Assembly: GCA_944739405.2 (NCBI GenBank)
Contig: OX123196.2
Span: 56,024,196 to 56,088,195 of the forward strand
DNA length: 64,000 nt
DNA from: Euclidia mi
Taxonomy: Eukaryota > Arthropoda > Insecta > Lepidoptera > Erebidae
Direction: 5' to 3'
Made by a program: the position numbers and the translations under genes. Below are positions 13,357 to 23,961 of the stretch, piece by piece. Numbering within the stretch: position 1 is the first letter of the stretch; every line of letters begins with the position of its first letter. Under the pieces are notes generated by a model that saw nothing but the letters and a program-made list of their open reading frames with translations, had not been told where the DNA came from and searched no databases.

Positions 13357-14752
13357 TCATTTGGTTCTGTGACTTCGAGTAAAGTGGATGTGATGGCATT
13401 TTTTTATATTTAAGTGCATATTATTGTTGTGACACCATTCGTGCAGTCGATCGAGATCTTCTTGAAGTTTTATCGTGTCTTGGGGATTCCGCATTGGCAT
13501 AATTAACTTAAGGTCATCTGCAAAAAGATAGAAGTTTGAATAATGGAAGCAATTATTTATGTCATTGATAAATATATTAAAGAGAATAGGCCCTAAATGA
13601 CAACCTTGTGGGACCCCAGATGTCACTTTATAAGTATCAGAGAGGTACCCGTTAACAGCAACCCTTGCACGTCTGTTTTTTAAATAGGATTTAAACCAGT
13701 CTAGGAGTTTGCCATATATGCCTACTTGATTTAATTTGTTAATGAGAAGTGTATGGTCTACTTTATCAAACGCCTTACTGAAGTCCGTATATAGAGCGTC
13801 TACAGGAATGCATTTATCAAGATGTTCGGTCAATGTAGATGTATAGCACATTAAGTTGGTTGCCGTTGATCTTAATTTTATAAACCCGTGTTGGCTGTCA
13901 CTAATGAATTGTTTAAGTTGCCATGTCATTCGTTCTGTCACAAGCTTTTCAAATATTTTTCCAAACGTTGCCAATATAGATATTGGCCGGTAATTTGTAA
14001 CCAGATGTTTATCTTCGGATTTATGAATTGGGACAACGAGTGCCTCTTTCCAAACGTCCGGAAAGGTTCTGATAGTGATTTATTAAATATAAGGGCCAAT
14101 GGAGTAATCAGTGCCTTTGCGCAAAGTTTAATAAAAACTGGTGGAATGCCATCTATTCCCGCTCCCTTCTCTTCGTTTAGATACCTTAGTGCATTATAGA
14201 TTTCCGAGTGAGTGAAGGTTAACATGCCTAAACTAGGTGTATTAGCAGAAAGTTCGTTAAGGGTGCAGTTTGTGGTCGATGTCAGAGGTGCGTTGAAAAT
14301 TTGGGAAAAATTCTCAGCAAAAAGATTACAAATTTCCTGTCCAGTAGCAGCTGATTTGTTTTTATAGTGCAATGTAGCAGGATATGCACTATTCCTCTTT
14401 TGTTTTTAATGTGAGACCAAAACATTTTAGGGCATTTCACAACTGCGTCTTCCATATTACAGAGGTATTTTTTATAACAAAGAGTTTGAAGCTCCTTACA
14501 CCTAGTACGCAATCTTTCAAATTCCAAAAGATCAAGGGGGTTCCGATATTTTTTTATCTTTACGTGATACTTATTTTTCTGTTTAAGTAGGCTTATTAAT
14601 TCGCGTGAGTACCAAATTGGGTATTTACGGTTGGCCACCTTTTTTAGGGGTATTGTAGTAATGATGATTTTATTCAATTTATCATAAAATATGCTCAACA
14701 TATCATCGATTGAAAAGCTGTTTTGAAATTCTTTCTCCCATTCGATGGCCAT
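13357..14752 (-). pseudogene. LINE ORF2, reverse transcriptase core
   Basis: The region is spread over three overlapping frames. Frame one (14752-14282) holds the linker after the endonuclease. Frame two (14372-13938) holds the N-terminal RT region. Frame three (13974-13357) holds the palm: YTDFSKAFDKVDH at residues 62-74, SGVPQGCHLGP at 119-129 and FADDLKL at 151-157, whose two aspartates are catalytic. Frame changes fall near 14.38, 14.0 and 13.36 kb. The motifs are intact although the reading frame is not, which suggests moderate age. Its role was target-primed reverse transcription of the LINE RNA. Confidence 0.88.
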
Positions 14753-14785
14753 CAGACATTTTGAAACAGTATCGTAGTCTGCTTT

Positions 14786-15545
14786 TTAGAAGTTAGGCCT
14801 CAGGATTGAATTTGGTTTTAAGTTTGAGTCGGCCATGAGGGGCAGACAGAACTCCAAAGGAGGATGTAGCAAATCTTCTACCGACAGACTACCATTACTA
14901 CGCTGGACATTAGTAATTGTTGTGTTGCTAAGTATCAGGTCAAGGGATTTTGATTTATTGTTTAGGATATTATTAAATTGATTGAGGCCGTTGAGAGTTA
15001 TGAAGTCTATAAAATTAATATTGACATCAGAATTAGGATATTGAGGTTGTAAATGCTGAGTGTTATCCTCAAGTGACCAAACAACGCTACTGAGGTTGAA
15101 ATCGCCCACGACCAATGTAATTGTGCAGGTATCGATGCTTTTCTGAGCACTCGCCAGGTACTGATTTAGTGTATCGTGCTGTAAAGGTGGTGGTAAATAT
15201 ACAGCGCAAATGTGAAGATTTATCATATTATGTTTGGAGCTTTTCATATTAACACCTATCCAAAGATCTTCAATGTCACTCTCATACTGAGATAATCTAG
15301 TTGATTTAAGATGATTTGCAACCGCAATCAAGACACCGCCACCATCCCTCCGAGCATTGTATTTGGTTGATTCCATATCACGTCGATAAACTACGTATCT
15401 ACCATCGAACAATTCAGAGTCATATACTCCGCTATTCAGCCAAGTCTCTGTAAGCACCACTATATCATAGTTTTGAAGCAACATATTATTATAAAACAAG
15501 TCAGTCTTAGTTTTTAAGCCTCTAACATTCTGGTAATATATTTGA
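14786..15545 (-). pseudogene. LINE ORF2, endonuclease domain
   Basis: The frame opens upstream of 15499 with NVRGLKTK, the usual start of the exonuclease-endonuclease-phosphatase domain in CR1/Jockey LINEs. It continues through LTETWLN (catalytic glutamate), GGGVLIAV and VVGDFNLSS (the D-N pair). It stops at a TAA at 14786-14788, but the next 150 codons (to 14282) lie in the same frame, so this is a single nonsense mutation rather than a natural end. In an intact element the domain nicks the target DNA to prime reverse transcription. Confidence 0.88.
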
Positions 15546-15740
15546 AGTGATTGATTGAATGTTACATGTTGTTTACAAGGATATCTAACGCTATTATAAA
15601 AATAAAATTTAAAAAAAACGGCAAGAACGTTAATCTAAAGATTTTATAACATCTAAACTTTTTATTACAAAACTGTCAGACGAGTCGTCCCTTTTCATAA
15701 AAATTCTTCCGTTGCTGACCCAAACGAATTTAAAACCTAG

Positions 15741-16175
15741 TTACTTGCCACGAGCTCTGGCCGCCGCATGAAGCGCCTTGTTGTCCGAGGAGAAGTGTTC
15801 TACGACGTATATAGGCCTAGGCTTATCAGTGGCTATACCAATGTGGCTTGTGTTCAATTTTTCCTTAACGTTAGCTCTGTTGTACTTTTTGGCAGCTGCT
15901 AAAAATGTGTCGCGAACTCTTGGCCTGATGAATTTGACAAGGATAGAACGTGGCCTTTCGGTTTGAGTATCCTTTCTGGCAATTCTGGTACAGTGCATTA
16001 TGTCGTTTTCCGAGATGTTACATTTTATTACCTTACCCAATTGCAACACAGTAGTCATCAGGTTTTCTGATCTGTTTTCCGGTACGCATTGCAATTCAAT
16101 GTTACTGGACCTGGCGTGCTGTTCCAGCAAATTATTCGATTTGTAAGGTCTTTGACCGAGTTTTGTAGTGTACAA
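15741..16175 (-). pseudogene. LINE ORF1, C-terminal part
   Basis: This 144-residue frame contains PRSILVKFIRPRVRDTFLAAA and ends ALHAAARARGK. It resembles the C-terminal domain of lepidopteran LINE ORF1 proteins, which is related to a domain also named from the baculovirus FP protein. The likely role is nucleic-acid binding in the LINE ribonucleoprotein. It is in a different frame from the preceding ORF1 part, so one frameshift lies near 16.18 kb. Confidence 0.65.
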
Positions 16176-16183
16176 TTAGCTTT

Positions 16184-16738
16184 CTATAGGTGTTGTATTT
16201 TGGTGGTATTTTCTTCTTGGACAACTTTCATGTCCTCGTATCGAGAGTTGTAAAAATCTAGTGATACTTTGAAGTCAGCGATAACATCATTAATTTGCTT
16301 GAACTGTTCAGCCACGTGACTTTTTATGGCATTTTCTATTTCCTGCTTGATAATTGCCCGCAAGGCGCCGCTTGTCATCTCCAGAACACTGCAGTCATCA
16401 GGTTGGTCCGGTTTCTCATCTTGTGTGAGCCGCGAACGCATAGTAATACTCACGTCTGTGGGAGAAGGTGAACGTTGATTCGCCGTTGTAGCGCAGACAG
16501 GGCTTTTTAGCCTATTAGAACCGACAGGGGTATTTGTGATGTCATTTTTTGGTTCCTTACTCCGACACGCCGGACACTTCCAGCTATTCTTTTTCTTTTT
16601 CTCTATACCCATCAACTTATACTGCTTCTCAGGAATGTTGGCGCAAAGCATGTCGTACCTAGAGTGGCAAAGAAAGCATTGCAAACAATCTCTTCGTTTT
16701 ATAGCATTCATACACCCAGCGCAAGCTTTTGTTGGCAT
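16184..16738 (-). pseudogene. LINE ORF1, PHD-like zinc finger part
   Basis: The 184-residue frame starts MPTKACAGC. Cysteines at about 6, 9, 18, 21, 24, 32, 55 and 58, ending in SWKCPAC, form a PHD/RING-like metal-binding pattern. A serine- and proline-rich linker and a coiled-coil-like end (residues about 120-184) follow. Such fingers are typical of ORF1 in CR1-type insect LINEs. The start at 16738 fits because the finger begins immediately after it. The natural C-terminal half lies in another frame. Confidence 0.78.
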
Positions 16739-17288
16739 TATTACGCAGATTCGAAGTTGATATATAATATGAGAACAAAGCGCCTTTTATGCAGCGGTTG
16801 ACGTTTAGTGAAAGCACAAAATAATAATTAATCAGTGTTTATACTTAAAGTGTTCCGTGCCCGCAGTGTAAAACGTCACGAACGAAAGGTCTTAAGCGCC
16901 GTGCAATACGGGGCGCTACCGCGTTCTTGTCAACACTTGTTTCAAATCACTGACCACCTCACAGTTTTTACTAACGGTTTTGTATATTTGCAAAATTGTT
17001 CAGATTTGTGAATATTATTGGATATTTAACAGTATTTATAATGTCACTTGGTAAAAAACTTATTTAGAGTTACTATAAACAGTTTTTTTCTCTAAAAACA
17101 CGCTTTTAACACCGAAAATGTATTTAAAATTGAGGAGAGTATTAGTGCACTTGTTGTTGTTTAGACGGTAGCGACGAACGAAAAAAAGCGACGTTTTCGG
17201 CGTGGTCTTATGTAAGACGTATAAGTCTAACGTGTTGTCAGAAAGTGTCCGCATTACTTCTGCCGTCTAGTAGGCTGGGTTGTCGTTG

Positions 17289-17296
17289 CACTCGAA
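17289..17296. repeat. 8-bp target-site duplication, right copy
   Basis: CACTCGAA, identical to 12221-12228, follows the right TIR immediately. Confidence 0.75.
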
Positions 17297-18452
17297 TCAT
17301 GAGCGTTTGCCGCAAAAAAGTTAACACAGTCTCGCAACAGCTTCGAAAATAACAAAGCTGTCTACAAAACATTCACAACACCGCCACAACAAAAAATAAA
17401 AATCACCATTAACAAAAACCATTGGAAGTTCAGTACGAATTCCGCAACTTGTCGTGTCAAAGTACATAACATTTATCAAAGTTATATAACATGAAGAAAT
17501 GAAGACATTATTCAAACTTCTACGTTTGCACCTTTATTTGTGAAGCCGCATTCGAAATTAGTTTCTACAACTGTTTTATAATCAGTTGTCACGAAACCAC
17601 TTCATTGGTGCCGAGTGTATCGCTTCTGAGCTCTGTGGTGACATAGATTAAGAATGCGTAGATAGGATTGCTACAATTATTTTTAATGAACTTTTAATAT
17701 AAGGTCGATTATTTCTTTGAATTGAGGTTTTAAGTATCAAATTGATTATGTGCAAGCGAAAGTCTTATGAATATCTCACAATCGGTTAGTATAGGAGTTG
17801 CCTGTAATAAGCAATCTAAATGTAGCACCGTATGGAACCGGCTTCTTTCTAACATATATATAACATAGTAATGAGTATAAACTAGAGCGTATCAGTGCAA
17901 TAATAACTAATACTACAAAAAGCGTATGAGAGTTTGTATATTATGCTTTCACATCTTAACCACTTGACTGATGATAATGATATTTTACATTCGCATGACA
18001 TAGATACTGAAAATGATGGAGGGTACTTTCACCCATGATTGAATTGTGGACAAAATATTATAGTTTAAAAAGTAAGTACCTTGTTTTAAATAGCATAGAC
18101 ATAACATCGACGTAGCTTAACTATTGAAAGTTAAGAAAATTAGATAATGGAACAGAACAAAATGCTGAAAGTATAGATATTCCTTCTATCTATGAAATTC
18201 TAAATTGAATTCTGTTAGCCCTTAAGTGAAATAATAAAATACCAGGATCTTCCACCGTGATTGGCTTTAAATATACAGCGATTAACCATAGTAATTTTTA
18301 TAATAATAATAATTAATACATTTATTGATTTCAACACACTTTACAAAATAATTACACCCACCAAACTGAGTGTCAGTTTGTCGGCGGGAATAGCGCTCGA
18401 TAAACATTTGGTATTTGTACAATATAGGAATTTAAACTTTCGTGGTCACTAT
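17297..18452. other. No gene recognised
   Basis: AT-rich sequence. A 143-codon plus-strand frame from 18261 begins with low-complexity isoleucine codons and runs into the inverted repeat at 18453. I do not regard it as a gene. Confidence 0.45.
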
Positions 18453-18816
18453 CATAACTTTTTACTGTTCCTACGGGATATATACCACCTACCTTTACAC
18501 TGGTACATTTTCACCTGGCATCCAGTGGTACGTCTATGCAAAACCCGTGAACCGCAAAAACTTAAATCACGAGCCGACGTAGTGAGTACAGTGTGTCGCG
18601 ATCGAGTACAGTGCGTGAGTGAAAACGGTGGTAGTGGTTGTGCGCGCAATAAACGAGTAAGAAATCGGGTAGTCCGGTTCACTTGTTTATAAACATTCAT
18701 CCACCCGCAATACTTCAGTACATCCGTGAACATGGCGCTTGCAACAGTGCCGAAATATCGGTTACTCAAAACAAAGTTACGTGGTATATATCCCGTAGGA
18801 ACAGTAAAAAGTTATG
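18453..18816. repeat. 36-bp perfect inverted repeat, 292-bp spacer
   Basis: The arm at 18453-18488 (begins CATAACTTTTTACTG) is the exact reverse complement of 18781-18816. The spacer is unusually CpG-rich (for example GTGTGTCGCGATCGAG near 18592). No target duplication flanks the arms. The short sequence TGGTATTTGTACA occurs in direct orientation outside both arms (about 18410 and 18814). It may be two opposed copies of a repeat or a foldback element. Confidence 0.7.
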
Positions 18817-19499
18817 GTATTTGTACATTATAAAATTTAAGCTAGGTAACAAAAGTTTCAATTGATGACTAAAAACACAAATTACATTTACAATATATAT
18901 ACATGCAGTTTGCCCAATCTTATTCATTTATTACCTATAGCAAAAGTTAGGTAACAGTAAATTTAATAATCGATCATAATGATAATATTATAACTACTTC
19001 GTGCATATGCACGCCGTACTCGGCAAGTAGAAATTTTTTTAGCTTAGTTTTTAGGGTTTGTGTTTGAGAATATTATACGTCTTTAAATCACTGTTTGAAT
19101 ATAACTGTATTACTCGACATCTTCAGTAGCATCATTCTGTTGGATATCGATCTCAAAATTCAAGAATTCTAGGTTCAAAGAATATGCTGTTGAGCTTTGC
19201 AATTTTAGAAAATATTAGTTGCAGCACAAAGACTAAGGATTCCCTAACTTAAGAAGCAAACCTGGACCGTTGTGGGCAGAATACGTTTCTACCTACACTT
19301 TTGGTTGCCTGGAAGAAATCGTATATTGCACCGTTTTACAAACAGAGTATCTGCACATGTGTAGATAAACGGGTATCTGCACAATAAACTATTATCTATC
19401 TTCTGTCTAAAATATGTAACATAATATCTGACAAGGCAAAAATCATAAAACACTTTTTTGCAAGTATTTAAAATTATAATTGGTATGAATTGATGAAGC
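18817..19499. other. No gene recognised
   Basis: AT-rich DNA. Nothing is supported. Confidence 0.45.
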
Positions 19500-19745
19500 T
19501 CTTCCAATAATTCTGCTCTTCCAATTCCAAACGACAATATAAGAAATCCGGACAGGCTTGTTTTAAATATGATACCCAGAAGTAACCGGCTTCAAAACAA
19601 TTCATACGCCATGAGTATTAAAATTTACAATAAATTACCAAATTTTGTAAAAATACTACCCACAAATAAATTTATACCAGCGTTACGTAGTTGGCTCATG
19701 CAGAAAAACTTTTATTCTACTAAAGAATTTTTATCAAACAATTAA
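19500..19745 (+). pseudogene. LINE reverse transcriptase, C-terminal end
   Basis: An open frame of about 82 codons lacks a start and ends at TAA 19743-19745. It contains IKIYNKLPNFVK and ALRSWLMQKNFYSTKEF, the '.FYNKLP....K..L..FK..L..WL....FYS..EF' pattern at the C-terminus of Jockey/CR1-type LINE reverse transcriptases. It is a 5'-truncated insertion. The following 230 bases would be its 3' UTR, ending at an AATAAAGATATTCTATTC tail. Confidence 0.7.
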
Positions 19746-19975
19746 ATGATGCGGTGTAATGAATGCCTAATTGACCTATTAATAAATATGTATATGACAT
19801 GAATAGTGTTAAATATGATTGTTACATATTCACTTCACATTGCATGTTCCTACATTTGCATGCTATTTAAAATTGGCTAAACGGGCTTGCACCTTTATAT
19901 CATTATGTTATCATGAAATCAACATCTGTAATGTACCCTGTTTACAGCAAATAAAGATATTCTATTCTATTATAT
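19746..19975 (+). mobile_element. LINE 3' UTR and tail
   Basis: This follows directly on the RT C-terminal frame and ends in AAATAAAGATATTCTATTCTA, an ATTCT-repeat tail seen in some insect LINEs. The boundaries are approximate. Confidence 0.5.
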
Positions 19976-20393
19976 TCCTGTAATCTACTTACCTATCATG
20001 TTCCAATACCAATGTCCAAGGAAATATGAATACAACATAATTATGTACTGTTCGTATTTACAACTGTTCGTATTTATTACTAGCAACTTCGAGATACTAA
20101 ATTTTTTACTGCTGGCACAGTTTATATATTTTATTTATAACGCTGTCAATAATATAGCAATGGTACGCCTCTAGCTAACTATGATTGCTTATTTTTGCCT
20201 GATATTGCTTCGAACTTATGGAAACATACATATATATCGTTCTTTATTGAATATTTCGAAACCCAGACTTGTAGTTTAGTTGCAGACTGTTTTGTTTGTA
20301 GTATTAAAAGCTAGTTTTAATCCATTACTTGATATAGGTATTGCCAATGGCATGCCACTGATCTGAGGAAACTAAAACCAGTCTAATATAATA

Positions 20394-20575
20394 CTAGAGG
20401 ATGACCGCAGCTACGCCCGCAGATTATTTGTAATTAAACCGTTTCTTCCCGATCCTGTAGGGGAATTTTGGGAAATCCCTCCTTAGTGCACCCCTCAAAT
20501 TCAGCTTGTGGCGCTAAATAGTTTGGACTGAAGCGTGTCGGTCAGTCAGTCAGTAACGTACGAATTTGATGTATA
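20394..20575 (-). mobile_element. Helitron 3' end
   Basis: On the minus strand the sequence ends GCGGTCATCCTCTAG and is followed by T, matching the CTRR^T end of Helitrons (plus-strand CTAG at 20394-20397, preceded by A). The GC-rich hairpin region (CTACGCCCGC) is just inside. The 5' end to the right is not identified; the element might extend past the hairpin at 20607. Confidence 0.55.
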
Positions 20576-20606
20576 CAGATAGTAATCGTCACTTCTGCAA
20601 CAATTT

Positions 20607-20677
20607 TCGGCTATCGTTCATAAAGTTACGAGGTTTTCTATGTCAGAAAACCTCGTAACTTTATGAACGATAGCCGA
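20607..20677. repeat. Perfect 33-bp hairpin with a 5-base loop
   Basis: Positions 20607-20639 are the exact reverse complement of 20645-20677, with the loop ATGTC between them. The arm starts TCGGCTATCGTTCATAAAG. The arms show no mismatch. I cannot tell whether the hairpin is transcribed. Confidence 0.9.
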
Positions 20678-22495
20678 TTATTTTTCAACTCGGTTACATT
20701 TCAGCGAAACTTTCCGTTCAGCGTTCGATGCAGTGCCTTTCTACGAACGTTAAATTGCTTTATCTAGTGTTCGTGTTTCGTGAAAACTTTGAGAACTATT
20801 TTAATTTTGTAGCGGTAATCGAATGTTGTGGAATTGGTTTGATGTAATTCTGCTTGTTTTTGGTGCTCGAATAGATTATGCATTATTGTGGATTCGGTTC
20901 TTATTGATATCAGATCGAATGACATGATGTTTATTTTACCAGTAAATTAAATATGAATCTGCGCCATAGTTAAACTTTACTGCAAGTTCTTGAATGTTGT
21001 ACGATTTAATTATTTTTAGAACGGCTTATTAGAAATTATGTAGTATATTAATCTTATCACTTTGTTTCAGGTATGCAAGTAGTTCAAGTTTCCTAAACAT
21101 GAGAAGATGGGTTAAGGTTAAGTAAACATATTAACTAATTAAAATTAGGTGAATTATTATGATTTTATTATTTCAATTTGTGTTACATATTATTTGATTG
21201 TGTTTTTAGCAAAATAAAGCTCTTTTCTTTAAAAGGCCTTTATTCTTCTTGCTAGCTTGATTGTCTGGTACACTTTAGGAAAATGAATTCAGTTGGCAAA
21301 TCTAGTTGTCCCGTGTAAAAACCAACAGATATAAATTTGTGAAACATCAGTTGCAATAAAACCGACTTATGATACCATTGGTATACCCTTGTTGGTATCC
21401 TCAGTATAATTCCACAACAGACTGTGTAGCAAATTCACAATAATGTGATTGACATTTACAACAGTGATTCTAATGAGAACAGGCGTATAGTAATCAACGT
21501 TCAACAGCTAAGAAGAGGATTCTTATAACTGAAACATCTTTATTGATATCCTAAGATCATCTCACCCAAACTAGGCATAGCCTGTACAAAATGAACCAAA
21601 ATAAATACCAATAACATTTCTGTTCTTAAAGTGGCAGCTAGTTTCAGAAAAATTGTGTTCATCACACCAAGAAAGTAAAACTCATCATACCCTGCTTAGC
21701 AGTCGCGGTTATGAACCACAGGACTATCTTCTTGAAATTATTTCTGCAGTGAAACGTGTCTAGTAAAACACTTTTGGAATATTTGTTATTAGTATAAAAT
21801 TGACCATTGGTTGCATCATAAACTGACAAGCACGACAGAGAAATAGATAGGTGTTATTTCTTAAATGCAAATACAGATAGTTCACAACCAGACCCAGAAC
21901 AAATCATCATCACCCAAAACTTTGTCCTACTTATGAAATGAAACAACGACCTCCAGCGTACCAATCAGAACCACAAACCGCAAGACCAACAACCATGAAA
22001 CAGCACAGCTTTTGACTGATCACTTTCAACTTTGATTTCAAATGAAGTCACACAAAAGATAATTTAATTTATTTTGACGTCGGTCACGGTGCCCAATTGT
22101 GTACAGCAGCTCAAGAGAGTATCATCGCCTGTCCAATCAAACGGAAGTCCTTTTGACATTGAGAAACATGAAAGACGTCTGCCGACGTGTAATTGCCATG
22201 AAATCGCTGAAAACGTGGCCGCACCGACGTCATTATGAACGCACTTTATTTGAGTTTGTGAGCCCGGTTATTACTGAAACTCTGTATTTCACCGTAGTTC
22301 ATTTTGTTGAGTGGTCCAAGTTGTAGACGCTAGAGATTAGTTATATGTAAGTATATGCTGTTTCGCATTGGACTGTTGTGGTACAAATTTATTTATTATA
22401 TGGAAGACCAATATACAGCACAAAACAATAACAATATACAGTACAACAAAATATACAGTTGTAGTAGTAATACCGTGTGGTTGACGGCATAGAAT
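20678..22495. other. No gene recognised; one SINE-body scrap
   Basis: At 21553-21590 ACTAGGCATAGCCTGTACAA is related to the conserved block of the SINE at 2.29 kb. The frame at 22099-22326 has no recognisable motif. Confidence 0.4.
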
Positions 22496-22868
22496 ACAAG
22501 TGTCACCACCCCCTATCTTCCCGTGGGTGTCGTAAGAGGCGACTAAGGGATACCACGATGCAAATACCATCTTTGCGTAGAGACGGAAAACTCGACATCA
22601 AACCCTATACGACTGCCTCGTTGGTCTCGCGGCATAAATGTGCGCGTGGGATCGGGAGGTCCCGGGTTCGATTCCTGGGTCGGGCAGTGTTATTAGGTTT
22701 TTCTGTCACGAAATTCTCAGTAGCAGCACGGAGTCTGGAAATGTGCACGGTACGGCAATAGGCTCGCCCCTTATTACGTGGGACTAAAGTATATCTGGCG
22801 AAAAGTGGGTGTAGAAATACACCTCTGCCTACCCCTTCGGGGATAAAAGGCGTGACGTTATGTATGTA
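22496..22868 (+). mobile_element. Composite SINE with long 5' leader
   Basis: A leader (22496-22613: GTGTCACCACCCCCTATCTT, then GGGTGTCGTAAGAGGCGACT) precedes a tRNA-like head (22614-22686, with GTTGGTCTCGCGGCATAAAT and GGTTCGATTCC). The shared SINE body and TACCCCTTCGGGG tail follow, ending GTTATGTATGTA. The copy at 58286-58664 has the same three-part structure, showing that leader and head belong to one unit. No target duplication is clear here. Confidence 0.8.
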
Positions 22869-22879
22869 CTAGTAGTTAA

Positions 22880-23035
22880 CTAGATGCGGTAACACTCGCG
22901 TTATTTATGTAGGGCTACTGCTCGTCACCCGTGACTAGCGTGATGTGTCTTTAGCGTTCCTGAACGCGAAAATTTATTTATTTGCGCGTTCAACCAATCA
23001 AGCAATACAAAACTCTTCAACTTTATGATATAAGC
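22880..23035 (-). mobile_element. Helitron remnant, 3' end intact
   Basis: On the minus strand the end reads GTTACCGCATCTAG followed by T, the Helitron CTAG^T terminus, with a GC-rich stem just inside. Toward the other end, CATAAAGTTGAAGAGTTTTG (minus strand) resembles the lepidopteran Helitron 5' region but is degraded. Non-autonomous. Confidence 0.55.
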
Positions 23036-23396
23036 CATTATTTGTAATGAGTGCGAAAGTGGATATGTACATTAACTTGTGTAGAAAGAACGGTCAAGAG
23101 ATCAAGGTAGAGAAACACAAATATAGGAAAAGGGAATTTTCTTTTTCTACGGTATTATAAGAAACTTTTTTTGACTATATAATTATTATATGGGAGATAA
23201 TACATTAGATATGGCATTGAAATACTTTAAAAATTTCAAGGATATAGTAGTCGTAGTCCATAGCTATGTCAATGACATCAATAATTACCTTATACTTCCT
23301 TATGCGATGCATTATAATATATATATAATCGGGACACGTTGGCAAGGAAACGTCATGGCTTAAATTACACGCACGGTTGCATCCGCTCACATATTC
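23036..23396. other. No gene recognised
   Basis: AT-rich DNA preceding the Harbinger-type element. Nothing is supported. Confidence 0.45.
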
Positions 23397-23399
23397 TGA

Positions 23400-23961
23400 T
23401 GCTACGGCCACACTACCGTGATATGCCAATAATTATTGCCATAACTTCAACAACGCCTAGGTTAACCACGATTTATGACCATAATTTTACAATGCCAATC
23501 AATATGGCAAATGGCGGTAGACAATAGCTCCGGCGGCGGTCTTTTTTCGCACATCAAAGAAGATTACCGCAGTAATTAATGCGTTTGTGGCCACACTACC
23601 GTTTGTTCAGTGTGCAACATGAGTTCGACAACGACGCATGTTTCTACCGATATGGAGTGGTCAAATGAAAAAGCGCTCGAATTTTTGGAATTATTCCAAT
23701 CCGAACCGTCTCTTTGGGATACCCGACAGAAAGCCAAATTTAAAAGATTCATGTTTAAATAATTGGCACTCATAAAATACCAAACAGCTGCAGCTTCAAC
23801 CGCCATCTTGAATAATGATATTTTTACCGCCTAATTTATTGACATATCTCGGTAAACTCTAGTGTAACCACACGACTTCACGCAGTAATTTAAACGGTAA
23901 TTTATTGCCATAATTATTGCGGTAACAGCCCGGTAGGCGGTAAGGTAGTGTGGCCGTAGCA
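23400..23961 (+). mobile_element. PIF/Harbinger-type element with TGA duplication
   Basis: The left end TGCTACGGCCACACTACC (23400-23417) is matched perfectly by the reverse complement of the right end (23944-23961). The trinucleotide TGA flanks both sides (23397-23399 and 23962-23964), the duplication length of the PIF/Harbinger superfamily. The interior contains a truncated MADF-type frame, which fits because Harbinger elements carry a second SANT/Myb/MADF-like gene. At 562 bp it lacks a transposase and depends on a relative for movement. A further copy of the TIR core (GGCCACACTACCG) lies inside at 23589-23601. Confidence 0.85.
23619..23762 (+). pseudogene. Truncated MADF/Myb-like DNA-binding protein of Harbinger
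   Basis: A 47-codon frame starts ATG at 23619 and ends TAA at 23760-23762. Residues about 13-43 include EWSNEKALEFLELFQ and EPSLWDTRQKAKFKR, the first helix and the 'P.LWD' turn of a MADF domain; a complete domain is about 80 residues. In intact Harbinger elements this protein helps the transposase enter the nucleus and bind the TIRs. It is probably cut short by a frameshift or internal deletion. It lies between the internal TIR-core copy and the right TIR. Confidence 0.7.

Larger units (their letters stand above)
12376..16900 (-). mobile_element. CR1/Jockey-type LINE, frame-broken
   Basis: The minus strand carries, in order, a PHD-like ORF1, an apurinic-type endonuclease, a reverse transcriptase with FADD, and a C-terminal region, then an A/T-rich tail (AAATAAATAAAATA on the minus strand, about 12376-12400). 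The order and the 4.5-kb size match an almost complete two-ORF LINE. ORF1 has one frameshift; ORF2 has one in-frame stop and about three frameshifts, so it is not functional. The 5' end is uncertain (16.8 kb or farther right), and I could not identify the LINE's own target duplication. The exact clade is not settled. Confidence 0.8.
12229..17288. mobile_element. DNA transposon with 24-bp TIRs, enclosing a LINE
   Basis: The left end (12229-12252) begins CAACAACAACCCAGCC. The right end (17265-17288) is its reverse complement with one mismatch in 24 bases. An 8-bp direct repeat CACTCGAA abuts both ends. That combination is the mark of a cut-and-paste element, probably hAT- or P-like by duplication size. 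I see no transposase: nearly all of the interior is a minus-strand LINE, so the parent was probably a short non-autonomous element of under about 1 kb. The superfamily is unproven. Confidence 0.65.

Noticed and set aside
18261..18692. A 143-codon plus-strand gene
   Set aside because: It starts in low-complexity ATT repeats, crosses an inverted-repeat arm and shows no domain.
20607..20677. A conventional miRNA precursor
   Set aside because: The stem has no bulges and the loop is only five bases; it is kept as a finding but not called as an RNA gene.
22614..22686. A tRNA gene, with a second at 58404-58476
   Set aside because: Both are embedded in the same composite SINE with leader and body, one with a 13-bp target duplication.
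23576..23806. A minus-strand 76-codon gene
   Set aside because: It is the reverse strand of the MADF-type frame in the Harbinger element and crosses non-coding sequence.
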